Source: Brachionus manjavacas (Eukaryota > Rotifera > Eurotatoria > Ploima > Brachionidae). From it: a DNA stretch of 64,000 nucleotides. Both the position numbers and the translations under genes were made by a program. This document shows, one piece after another, positions 30,201 to 39,480 of this stretch (position 1 is the stretch's first letter; the number at the start of each line of letters is the position of its first letter). The notes below the pieces were generated by a model, which searched no databases, was not told where the DNA came from, and saw only the letters and a list, made by a program, of their open reading frames with translations. The DNA is taken from assembly GCA_019054805.1 (NCBI GenBank), contig JAHQIY010000005.1, positions 5,315,501 to 5,379,500 of the forward strand, read 5' to 3'.

Positions 30201-31056
30201 GTATCCCTGTAGTGGACTTTTTGAAAATGATAATTTAAAAAAATATGTCTCCTATTATAAAGATTTTCAAATATTGACAAGTTTTGTGAAATATTGGGCC
30301 AAATGTAGGAGCATTTACGGCAAAGCATTTGGTTACTTGGGTGGAATATCATGGGCATTGATGGTGGTGTTTTTTTTGAGACAACGAAATGAAGAGTTTG
30401 TACACGAGCTAGAACTTGATCAAAAAAGTGAAAGGTTTGAATTTATTTTGAGAGAATTTTTCAAGTTTTATTCAGAGTGGAATTGGAACCAGCCTATTTC
30501 AATATTCAGTTCTGATTTGGCAAATGGATTTTTGGAAAAGAATAACCAAAAATCATCAGTCAATATTTTGCAAACAGTGTATCCGTACCACAATACTTCT
30601 AAAATAGTCAATGATGCTAGAAAAAAAAATTTGACCAAAGAAATAAAAAGAAGTTATGGCATACTCAAAAACTCGACTGATTACGAACAAGTGTGTAGCG
30701 AGGAACTGGATGCACCATTTAAAAAGATTTGTTTTACAATTGAATTCAACTATTTGAATGATATCAATCATTTATTCACCTTGATTAAGGCTAAAATTCT
30801 CGGTTTGATTACTAATTTGGAGAAAACTACCAAAAAGCTGGAATTTAGATCATTGCCGAGATTATTTGAATCCAAGAAAAAAAATTCAAATTTTAAATTT
30901 CAACGATCATTTTTTGTTTTTATTTATGGCATAGTAAATGATTTAGGCAACAAGGATGAGGAACTTATTGACTCAACTTGCAGAGGATTTATAGAATCAA
31001 TTGAAGTTTTATCTCATGTTAATGAATTTAGCATTTCTTGTGAATTTTGTAATTGA
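27277..31056 (+). CDS. RWD-MJ1316-EEP-2H-nucleotidyltransferase RNA-end-processing protein
   Basis: An intronless 1259-aa protein with five modules. (1) An RWD-like domain at about 5-115 with a DYPIAWP turn. (2) An MJ1316/DUF504-type domain at about 169-245 (RIKWD, GYVDRFVG, HRVRYYK, IVWDREKKLD), the proposed RNA cyclic-end recognition domain also found in LENG9. (3) An endonuclease/exonuclease/phosphatase domain at about 298-607 with Asn305, Glu356, GGDFNF (473-478) and SDH (600-602). (4) A 2H phosphoesterase at about 624-810 with HLN (656-658) and HLT (746-748). (5) A polymerase-beta-type nucleotidyltransferase at about 850-1250 with GS (875-876), Asp885, Asp887 and Asp941, followed by a poly(A)-polymerase-like helical region. 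Active-site residues are present in every catalytic module, although the first 2H motif has Asn for Ser/Thr. Predicted role: recognising, opening, trimming and re-tailing damaged or cleaved RNA ends. Substrate unknown. Confidence 0.88.
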   Translation: MARNLAEEIEYFKSKNVEINITESSNISTVFLKIRKSLTLQLVLQEDYPIAWPISVKCQTLDLNGVKPNRQETIQNFLKTLDFELNQIVDLNPGKCLIINMYNKILELIDLDQFIRESFDALESKSKNKNYQQSNLGTESDSTSKKKKSHKPKNDSECQDQEAKQKFKGSDFIFQRIKWDQQIDKNQVVIGYVDRFVGIKEIKFNEFKGVHEDRDGVPLHRVRYYKINDQIVWDREKKLDLITGVGDISSFFSKSEDDQEEHPTETEKNNLTSSPVLQFKNSQWDDHTVTLDPYDLDEIQILTYNIMSRANFARSIDSRVSLNKNCGLENLDKIDRMPYLLRLIEARSPSFLLLQECEEYEEESLMQSDFIRNNYFFCSMKRCNNLHSNCVILSKIKPSSHINHPLSDNSNKSAQICTFEIRPKKAIKVQKLMIINIHLSSNKVNNSFQKREKQLKNLRAFLTNSNCEHIFIGGDFNFGDSSIQENMLLKELFLDDNFKDLAPNCNTFDPSSNFCSAITSSHSEPRRMDRILFRCKDKNLIHVKSFLVNTLPFKIEPQEPIRLDDYLNVKCIYEANEIDVTGKDTQLSSKHFNGFGLCPSDHYGLECQFGFRTNLDKVKLVHKSTLAVVVPKNLSDEFIQPIRRLYDPQITRWPPHLNILYPFYEDIELNDEQESSIVGDLLKILSNYGSFRCQLTQIDLFAKNFVVFLKPDVNSENILNSIYSDLKCLFDDSDNSKWNRAKLSPHLTIAQPDDKKKAKKCWALDTLTEIKAEFNQFFNKKPILDFEVDCLYWMTRSDSTPFKIRRAFPLGKRYPSISRGLGSLDGLLFKFMSEKKIILNDQESNAFEQKVNEVKDKIENLSRDYLNKFEIVTVGSYQLGILSNDVDFSLVCAKNDFINPIDQLTQALRQDSYFDVVRPIKDALVPIIELQTNDNALTSIDVQIFQIDEQNFPVSNFVFNNYSFMTGLDLEYNKLYPCSGLFENDNLKKYVSYYKDFQILTSFVKYWAKCRSIYGKAFGYLGGISWALMVVFFLRQRNEEFVHELELDQKSERFEFILREFFKFYSEWNWNQPISIFSSDLANGFLEKNNQKSSVNILQTVYPYHNTSKIVNDARKKNLTKEIKRSYGILKNSTDYEQVCSEELDAPFKKICFTIEFNYLNDINHLFTLIKAKILGLITNLEKTTKKLEFRSLPRLFESKKKNSNFKFQRSFFVFIYGIVNDLGNKDEELIDSTCRGFIESIEVLSHVNEFSISCEFCN

Positions 31057-31621
31057 ATTTAAATATTTAACAACAATAAAAACAATTATTAAATGCATTT
31101 TTTTTAATTTTTGACTCAGATAGCTTTTGATTTTTTAACTTGTCAATTTTTTTTACTTAGTTTTTTAATAATTTTAGAAAATTTTATTAATTTTTTCATT
31201 TAATTATTTAGAAAAATTAAAAGAAGCCTACTTTTTCAAAATTTTGGTAATTTTTAGTCGAATATTTTTCAAAAATATTTCGCAAGAAAATTTGTTTAGT
31301 GGTTTAAATTATAAAGCTGCAGTCTAAAATATGATTAAAAATTTTTGAAATAATAACGCTTATCTTTAGAAAAAATGTATTTAGATTTTTTGTTGTGTTC
31401 TTTGAAAGTTTGTGATCATTTTTTTGTTTTGAAACGATAATTTGAGTTTTCAGTGTGTTAATTTGATTATGAATGAAATTTTTTATCTCTAAAACATATT
31501 CAAATCCACAGCAAATATTTAAATTTAAAAAAAAAATGCAATCAATTTTTATTAAAAAAAAAAAAAACACTTACTGACAAAAAATAATAATTCAACTAGT
31601 AAAAAATTGCATATTGGGATT
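31057..31621. other. Intergenic region, no gene seen
   Basis: AT-rich spacer between the RNA-end gene and the glycosyltransferase. An AATAAA-like signal at about 31073 could end the upstream transcript. No coding ORF is convincing. Confidence 0.5.
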
Positions 31622-33196
31622 ATGGTTAAAAAAGAAGAATTGTTTTTTTTTTTTTGTTTTTTTTTTATCTCAGCTTTTTATTTAATCTGGAATAAAGTCA
31701 ACATTTTATCAATAAATTTTATTTTCCTTAAAAATTCACATGATGTAAATAATTTAAATTCAAATAGTTTTATTGTTAATGGAAAAATTAGTCAATACTC
31801 TAGCGTTCTTTATTCATATTCAAACAATACTGAGATTCAAGTAGAGACTTTGAATTATATACAAGATTATAAATCAGAATATTTGAGATGCCTTGTTACT
31901 GATCGGGATAATTTTAATTTAGTTCCAGTTTCTAATACTTTAACTATTAGCTTAACGCAAACAAAATATAAAGTTAACAAGGTGTACAAAATTAGCTGCA
32001 AAGTGGAGAAGAAAACTCAAAACTTGGATGAAATATTGGTCGCATTGATTGATCTGCGTGATTTTGATCAAAAAAATTTCGAAACCAAATATGTGTTATA
32101 CCAAAGACCTGTCATTTTAGACAAGAATGTAACTAAGAAAAAAAAAATTATCAATTGTGTTCATACGATCAACCATTTGGATTCATCCAAAAAATCAAAG
32201 CTAATAAATTGGCTAAATATTCAGAAACAAATCGGATATGATAAAGTTGTTTTGTATTTTTTAGAAACTCTTGCAGATTATTTTGAATTGTTGGAAAGAA
32301 AATTTGGATCTTTCATTCAAATAATTGGTCATGAAATTAATGAGAATACAATTTGTAAATGGCACAAGCAAAAAGTGAACGAATTCCCCCAAAATTCAAA
32401 TTACAAGTCACTTCTGGATTCATGTTTGTTGTCGATGAAGATAAATTTTCATGTTCGAGATGATATTATTAAAAATTCACATGAGCGTCTAAATTCTAAT
32501 GATTGTTTAATGAAAAATCGCTTTAAATACCAATACATTAGTAATTATGACTTTGACGAATTTATTTTTCCGAGATCTTTTGAAACAGATCACGTTAAGA
32601 CCATTAATCAAACAATAGGATGTGAAAAAAATAATGACACAAAATTTGTCAAAATTTATGATTATATTGAAAATTTGGAAACAAAATTTGGAAACAAAGT
32701 GGCATACTTTCAATTTGAAAATGTAAATATGCTCATCAAGCACCAAATTATTAGAGAATTTTTGAAATCAAATACAAATAAAACTTTAGAGTACTCTTCT
32801 TCTGGAATTCGGTTGAGGTTTACTACCAAAAATTCAAATGATCAGAATTTATTCAATTCATTCAAAAAAAGTATCTGTTTATTCGATTGTATGAACAAAA
32901 CAATTATTCAAAATGGTGATTTAAATTCCAAATGGAATAACTATATTGGGGCTTTAGTCAATAATCGAGCTGGAAAATCTATTTTTAATACTGACTATAC
33001 TCTTTCATATAATCAACATTTTGCTTGGACTATTACAAAAGGAAGCAGAAAAGTCAGTGTGCCTTTAAAAATTGGCTATGTTAGCCACTTTAGAGATAGC
33101 GATTTGGCTTTCAACAAAGAATATTCAATTCAAAATCTATTCTTAGATCTAGAATATTATACATTTTTGCATACAAATTTTTTGCTCTTTAATTAA
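31622..33196 (+). CDS. GT92-family glycosyltransferase, type II membrane protein
   Basis: A 524-aa protein from the first ATG. A short basic N-terminus (MVKKEE) is followed by an uninterrupted hydrophobic, Phe-rich segment (about 7-24), the layout of a Golgi type II signal anchor. The lumenal part carries the GT92 (DUF23) signatures: the IINCVHTINH block near 177-186 where the fold begins, and NYDFDEFIFPR with the metal-binding DxD at Asp310-Phe-Asp312. Paired cysteines and several N-x-S/T sites fit a secretory enzyme. Characterised GT92 members (C. elegans GALT-1) add beta-1,4-galactose to core fucose; the substrate here cannot be told from sequence. The gene is intronless and starts 565 bases downstream of the RNA-end gene on the same strand. 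Confidence 0.85.
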   Translation: MVKKEELFFFFCFFFISAFYLIWNKVNILSINFIFLKNSHDVNNLNSNSFIVNGKISQYSSVLYSYSNNTEIQVETLNYIQDYKSEYLRCLVTDRDNFNLVPVSNTLTISLTQTKYKVNKVYKISCKVEKKTQNLDEILVALIDLRDFDQKNFETKYVLYQRPVILDKNVTKKKKIINCVHTINHLDSSKKSKLINWLNIQKQIGYDKVVLYFLETLADYFELLERKFGSFIQIIGHEINENTICKWHKQKVNEFPQNSNYKSLLDSCLLSMKINFHVRDDIIKNSHERLNSNDCLMKNRFKYQYISNYDFDEFIFPRSFETDHVKTINQTIGCEKNNDTKFVKIYDYIENLETKFGNKVAYFQFENVNMLIKHQIIREFLKSNTNKTLEYSSSGIRLRFTTKNSNDQNLFNSFKKSICLFDCMNKTIIQNGDLNSKWNNYIGALVNNRAGKSIFNTDYTLSYNQHFAWTITKGSRKVSVPLKIGYVSHFRDSDLAFNKEYSIQNLFLDLEYYTFLHTNFLLFN

Positions 33197-33659
33197 TTTT
33201 TTTATTAAAAAATTTCATTGAATATTCAGGTATCAAAAAGAATAATAACCATATTTTCGAAATAAGATTATTTTATTGTGGCATTTTTTTGACGTCTAAC
33301 TACCATGCTTAATTTTTAAAATAAATGATTTATTTTAATTCTTTTTTTAAAATTTCTACTTTTTTAGATACAGTTTATTTAACATTTACAGAAAATTTTC
33401 ATGCCACTAAAAAAGGATCTTATTATAGATCTTATTTCTTTTTTCAGCCTAGCGTTTGAAGATTAAAAAAAAAAAACTTAATAGTAAATCCGTCTAACTT
33501 TTTTTATTGCTAATTCTAGCATTGAGATCCTAAAAAGTCGTTATTTGAGTATTGTTTTTTTGGGCAGGTTTATAGATTCATGACTTTTTAGACGATAAGA
33601 GCAAAAAAATGAAAAACTGATAAAAAAACGGGTTTTCAGGGAAATTTTCTTCTCAAAAA

Positions 33660-35240
33660 CATAATAGCAATAATTCATTAAAAGGTACACTTTTTAAAGA
33701 GATTATTGGAGAAACCTTTACTCAAGAAAGAAATGATTCCTTCGACAATAACTTTCGAGACATGGTCGAAGATTTTGTATCAAATAAGGATTATCTGAAA
33801 GGCAATCATTATTTGAATGCCGAAAAGTCTTTTCCTAAAATCACAATTGAAGAGCTAAAAAAAAGCATTAGAAAACTAAAAGACGAGTCAGCCCCTGGAC
33901 CTGACAACTTATGTAACCGTATGTTGAAAAATCTCCCTGACCCGTTCATAATCGGTCTAGCGGGTTTTTTCAACCTCTGTCTAGCTACATCCGAAATCCC
34001 AGATGCTTGGAAAACATCTAAAATAACAATGATCCCCAAAAAAAAAGTTAGTTCTGACCCGTCTAAATACCGCCCAATTAGTGTCACTAGCTGTCTTGGA
34101 AAAGTTCTTGAAAGGATTATTACAAGTAGGCTTTACAATTTCCTTGAAAAAAAGAGTCTTATCTGCAAGGAACAGTCTGGCTTTAGGCAGCATCGACGTA
34201 CCTCCGACAATTTGGTGTTTTTAACTCAAAAGGTCTCTGAAACTTTAGTTAGAAAGAAAAAGTATGTTCCCTCTTCTTCGACATCTCTAAGGCGTTTGAC
34301 AAGGTATGGCACAGTGGATTAATTTACAAACTTACCAAAATTGGGGCCCCTCTCTACATTCTGGATTGGGTTTTAACTTTTTAAAAAATCGAATTTTTTT
34401 TGTGAAAATAAATAACTTTTTCTCGGATTCAGGTTCCATAGACACTGGAGTTGCCTATGATGCAGTCATTAGTCCTCTACTCTTTACTATTTTTGTTAAT
34501 GATCCCCAAGCAGGACCAAAATAACCAGTCATATTCCTTGTTATTTGCCGATGACCTGGTGACCTTTTTTGTTTTTAAAAAGTATGGGAACATTACTAAC
34601 ATTATAAATAACTATCTTAAAAAATTGCAGCTGTGGCTACAAAAATGGAGGCTAAAGATGTCCCCAGAAAAATGTAGCTACATTCTTTACTCTGGTAATC
34701 CGTCAAAAAACATTAAGCTAAGTCTAAAACTATTTGGAAAACAAATACCCTACACTGACTCCCCAGTCTTCCTTGGAATAAAATTTGACCAAAGTCTTTG
34801 TTTCAACTCCCAGGTTGAACTCATTCGTTCTAGATGTCATGATCGCGTAAATTTAATTAAAATTTTGTCACACAGATCGTGGAAGTTAAATAAAAAAACC
34901 TTAATAGGAGTCTATAATGCACTTATAGGTTCCATTATAGACTATAGTTTTTTCATCTTATCCCGTGTCTCCCAGACAAACATTCAAAAACTGCAAGTAA
35001 TTCAAAATACATGTTTTAAATCAATCTATCACTTACCTTATGACACACCTTCTATCCAACTTTCTGGCCTTCTCAAGGACCAAAAGGTTGATAGAATTGA
35101 GTCTAGACTCAGAATTCTGCTCGAAAAATACATAAAAAAAAGTTTAATATATAAAAAAACACTCATTACTTCACTCATACAGGATTATATTGATTCATTA
35201 ATACATTTAAATTAAATATCTGAAAAATGAGGTAATTTGG
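33660..35240 (+). mobile_element. Jockey/CR1-like LINE reverse transcriptase, frameshifted
   Basis: The plus strand encodes most of a LINE reverse transcriptase: KLKDESAPGPDNLCNRML, YRPISVTSCLGKVLERI, KEQSGFRQHRRTSDNL, then after a frameshift near 34270 FFDISKAFDKVWHSGLIYK, and later the active-site block LLFADDLV (FADD for YADD). It continues to a C-terminal NIQKLQVIQN domain and a stop at 35215. At least two frameshifts and the lost VPQGSPLSP motif make it non-functional. The C-terminal part resembles 22990-23490. Confidence 0.85.
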
Positions 35241-35424
35241 ATGATTTTTGGAGAGAAAATAGCTAAACAAATTTCAAACCTTTTTTACATTTTCATTTTT
35301 TTATATTTTCAGATATTTTTATTCAAAATTTCAGAAATTTCTTTTTTTTAATTTTATTTTTAATTAAATAAATCAAAAAGACCATTCAATTTTAAAAAGA
35401 TAATTCAAAATATTATCATCATTA

Positions 35425-35520
35425 AAGGTCACTATATTATAAAAGGAAAAATAGCACTAGAAGAGGAAGAGAAAAAGGTTAAACCAAGGCTAACGCTTTA
35501 GCTGAAATCCTTGTTTGAAA
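35425..35520 (+). repeat. Short LINE fragment also present at about 36190-36285
   Basis: A block of roughly 95 bp (GGTCACTATATTATAAAAGGA, then lysine/arginine-rich codons and an AGCTGAAATC end) is repeated with some changes at 36190-36285, inside the next LINE. It is probably a second truncated copy of the same region. The rest of 35240-35985 shows nothing. Confidence 0.5.
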
Positions 35521-35984
35521 GAATTTTTTTTTTGTTTTTGAAGGAGTCAGAAAATTTTTTTTTTAAATTCTCATCATACACTTCAAATATTAATTTTTTT
35601 TAAATAGTTTTTTCAGAAAGTTTCTTCTTTTTGATGCAAAATTTTCAAAAATTTTGGCCATAGTTTTTAGCCTGATTTTTTTACGATCCAAAAATGAGGC
35701 GGCCTATCTAGCCGGCCGTCCGTGTATTGAACTGGTTTGCCTTGACCGCATTCAAAACTAGTCTTCATACCTCTCAGTTATTTCATCAGTTTCATTTATT
35801 TTGTGGTAGTTTTTAAAATATGCCACATGTTTCCTAGGAAAGTATTGAAATTGGTAAACTTTCGATTATTTACTTATTTTTTTTTTTGTTTTAAAAAATT
35901 GGAAACATGAAAGGTATGAAAAGAATAGTGCTAAGTTTTTTGTTATAAATCCGAGTATAGAAAAATTACTGTAATTTAAAGATT

Positions 35985-37260
35985 AAAAATTATGAAATAT
36001 GTGAAAACTGAGGATTCTGATATAGTGATGGTAACAAAGACATGCAGGGAGCATTCATTTAATAATAAACCTAATTGCATCCTATTTAGAAAAGACAGAA
36101 ACAGCAGAGGTGGTGGGGTATGCATTAATTTATTTATGTCAGAATCGAATAATTTGAGTTGGGCTAAAGCCAATTTTGGGAGAAACCAAAAATGGTCACT
36201 ATATTATAAAAGGATAAAAAGCGCTAGAAGAGAAAAAGAAAAAAGTGAACCATGACTCACACTTGAGCTGAAATCTTAAATTCGTCACAAAAACACACTT
36301 TGTCCTCAGTTAAAATAAATATAAATTCAAATTTTATTTTATATTAAATTTTAAAATGACTTTCAGGTTGAAATTAATATTAAAAAAGAATTCAGGCTTG
36401 TGATGAAAAAGAATAGTGATTAAAAATATTAGACAGCAAGAAAGGAAGTCAGTCGGCATATTGCCGACTGGATTGATGTGTCAAGTGGAATCTCTCAAGG
36501 TAGCATTCTAGGTCCGCTTCCGTTCGTCATTTTCATCAAAGACATGCCAGCGACGATCAGTCACCTAGTAAAACTATTTGCCGATGACAGTAAACTGATT
36601 GCCACAATACGCAGCACCAGTGACCTAGCAATACTGCAACATGACCTCGACGCACTTTCCGATTGGTCGAACACGTGGCGTATGCTCTTCAACGGGAGCA
36701 AATGCAAAACGATGGAATTCAGCAGATCGGCAAAAACATTTTCGCCCAATCCGAAATACTGATGGGAAAAGACGAGTCCAGGAGTGCACTAGCTTTCGTC
36801 GACACAGAAAAGGATCTGGGTGTAACTTTTTCACGTAACTTGAAATTTTCTTTTCATATTAAAAATCAAGTGAAAAGAGCTACAGGAATACTTGGCCAGT
36901 TGAAAAGATCATTTAGATATTGGACCATAGATGCCTGCAGGACCCTTTATTGTTCCTTCGTAAGACCCCATGCCGCTAATGTGCCCATGCTCGCATTAGA
37001 AACTGGCGCTATGAAGACCGTCTTGCCGTCCTTAAACTAACTCCCCTTCATGAGCGCCGTGTACGTGGACACCTGATCCAAATGTTCAAATTCACCAAAG
37101 GCATCAACGAAGTCAGCAGGGTGAATCCCCTCGGTTCCCGCAAGTTATTTATCCCAACCCGGACCGGCCGCAATACGCGATTTTTAGTACTTTTCTATGT
37201 GTAATGTGCAAGGAGCTGCCTTATGTGACCTCCAAGTAGGCCACCTCTGCAAGCTAGTCT
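35985..37260 (+). mobile_element. CR1-like LINE, internally deleted and frameshifted
   Basis: Starts with an endonuclease fragment (DIVMVTKTCREH, FRKDRNSRGGGVCI; 35992-36170). After a deletion, reverse-transcriptase blocks follow: GISQGSILGPLPFVIF, HLVKLFADDSKLIATI, then in another frame VDTEKDLGVTFSRNLKFS, IKNQVKRATGILGQLKRSFR and the thumb region (LYCSFVRPH). Near 37030-37080 comes LTPLHERRVRGHLIQMFKF. The same FADDSKLIATI family is found at 59600-60300. Confidence 0.8.
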
Positions 37261-37544
37261 GGCTGTAGCTTATATATTTTATTATTAAAGGAATTCGATA
37301 AAAAAATTAAGCTTGGTGTAAGGGATTTTGAGTATTAAAATTCGAAAAATCGAAAATACTTGCCAAGGATCACATCCTAGTGATCCAAGACAACGAGAAA
37401 AATTAAATAGCAGATCCAAGAATGATTGAAGAAATCGTAAATATGCAATTTGGCCAAGAAGGAGTTGAAAAAACCTCCTAAGATGTCGAAGCGCACGACA
37501 GCTTAGCTAATTTTTGACATTTATGTAGTGTTACGTATATAAAA

Positions 37545-39480
37545 ATAATAATAATAATTTGAATAATAATAATCTGAGCTACGACAGATATTAGCCTGTA
37601 GAACAAGGCTTAGAGTCTCGCTATGGTAGCTAAAACGATTTACAAAACATTAGTTTAATAGACTAAAGAGTTAGTTTTGTTGAATTGTAGTTGATCTGAC
37701 GTTGAAAAAAAATCGTCTAGTTTCTTTTTTAAATTGTCTTTTGTTGTTACTGCCAATACGTAAGATGGTAATCTATTCCAGTTATCAACTCCTCGATTTA
37801 AAATGAAATACTCTCTGTGACTAATCCTTGTGTATTGCTTAACCAGTTTATGCTTTTGACCACGAATATTACCAGCAGGGCCGTCCGAAAACAATGAACT
37901 CATTAGTTTACTCGGATTATGCCAGTCCACTTTGCTATATCCTTTACTAATCTTCAAATATTCGATCAGATCACCTCTCTCTCCTCACTTTTAGGGTTAA
38001 TAGTCCTAGTATATTAAGGCTTTCTTCATAGGTGAGGTGACAGATGGACTTGACAAGCTTCGTTGCCCTCGCCTGAACATTTTCGAAAATTTTGATGTCC
38101 TTCTTTGTTTAGGGACACCAGGCTGCAATCGCGTATTCCAGGTGAGGTCTAACAAACGCAACATAATATTTCTTAAAATTACTTGCTGTCTTACAATTAA
38201 AAGTTCGAATCAACTCTCCCAATACCATAGAGGCTCTATTAGTTGCGGCAACCCCTAAATTTATTGATCCAACTGACTAATCTTAAATTAAATCCATAAA
38301 GTGCCATTTTATTGACCAGAGCTTGGTGCGGGCTTTTGCAAAGTCAATAAAAACAATCACTGAAGTGAATCCTCAGTTTTGAGCCTCAGTTATCGAGTCT
38401 AAAGTCTCCAGTGGATTTTTAAGACAAGACTTATTTACCACAAATCCATGCTGTTCCTTCGCTATGAGTCTATATCTGACTAGATGGTTCATCATTGAGT
38501 CCCTCAGAATGTGTTCCATTAACTTACTAGCTATTGAAGTCAAAGACACTGGCCTATAATTAATAGCGTCCAAGCGGCTCCCTTTTTTGAAGATTGGAGA
38601 TATGTTGGTATCTTTCCAAACAGTTGGTACTATTCCACTACTAAATGAAGTCTTGTAAACTTTCTCAAAATAGGCTGCAAAAAAGCTCGCACACTTAACC
38701 AGCACGTGAGCGTGCATACCATCAGCTTCATGTGCTTTATGGTATCGAGTTTGGTTAGAAGAATAAAAAAATTGGCTTTTGAAAAAATACTAGAGCCTAT
38801 AATACATTCAATATCGCATTTTTTTCCTAAATTTGGCAGTGGCCTATTATCATCAAGAATAAAAGCCGCTTGATACTGTGTATTAAAAATATTTGAAACT
38901 GTCAGCTTATCGTTTACTGAGTTTCCCATCTCATCTTTCAGTGATCGTATCCTATCTCTGCTATTTTTTTGAAAATTAATTTGTGAGAAAATACGTTTAG
39001 GATTGTTTTTACAGCCTTTTATGATGTTCAACTCGTAGTATAATCTCGTATTTCTCACTTCCTTTTTTACTTTTCTACAAATTTTGTTATATAGTAACTT
39101 GATGGCTTGATTTTTGGAATATATACGAGTAACAATAAACCATTTGTATTTCAGATTAGTCCACTTTTTTATTTTTTTGTTGAACCACTTGGGATTTGTT
39201 CGAGTAGAAATATTTTTTCGGATAAAGTCAACTTTGGAATAAATTTAGAAACATCATCATGATATTTAGATAATAAGCAATTGAACCTTGAGTCTGAGAC
39301 AAGACCATCCAATTCAGTGATCCTTGTCCAAAGATATTTCTCCAAAGATTCGTAGTCACCTTTTTTATATACTATTTTATTTAAGAATTTTACCTTTGGC
39401 TTACACTTGAGACCGAATCTTCAAAAGGAAGTATTGAAATCTAAACAAAAGTGATCAAATAGATTAGTGCAAGCAGTGAA
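37545..39480 (-). mobile_element. CR1-like LINE, minus strand, 5'-truncated
   Basis: Reading from about 39480 downwards: the linker after the endonuclease (KKGDYESLEKYLWTRI), reverse-transcriptase blocks (NNPKRIFSQINFQK, VPTVWKDTNISPIFKKGSR, INYRPVSLTSIASKLMEHIL, KEQHGFVVNKSCL), a gap over the FADD region, and a C-terminus (RRERGDLIEYLKISKGYSKV, FILNRGVDNWNRLP). It ends in ATT trinucleotides at about 37545. Stops and frame changes show it is dead. Confidence 0.82.

Noticed and set aside
33762..34322. A functional reverse-transcriptase gene
   Set aside because: A frameshift near 34270 truncates it before the FADD motif and more breaks follow.
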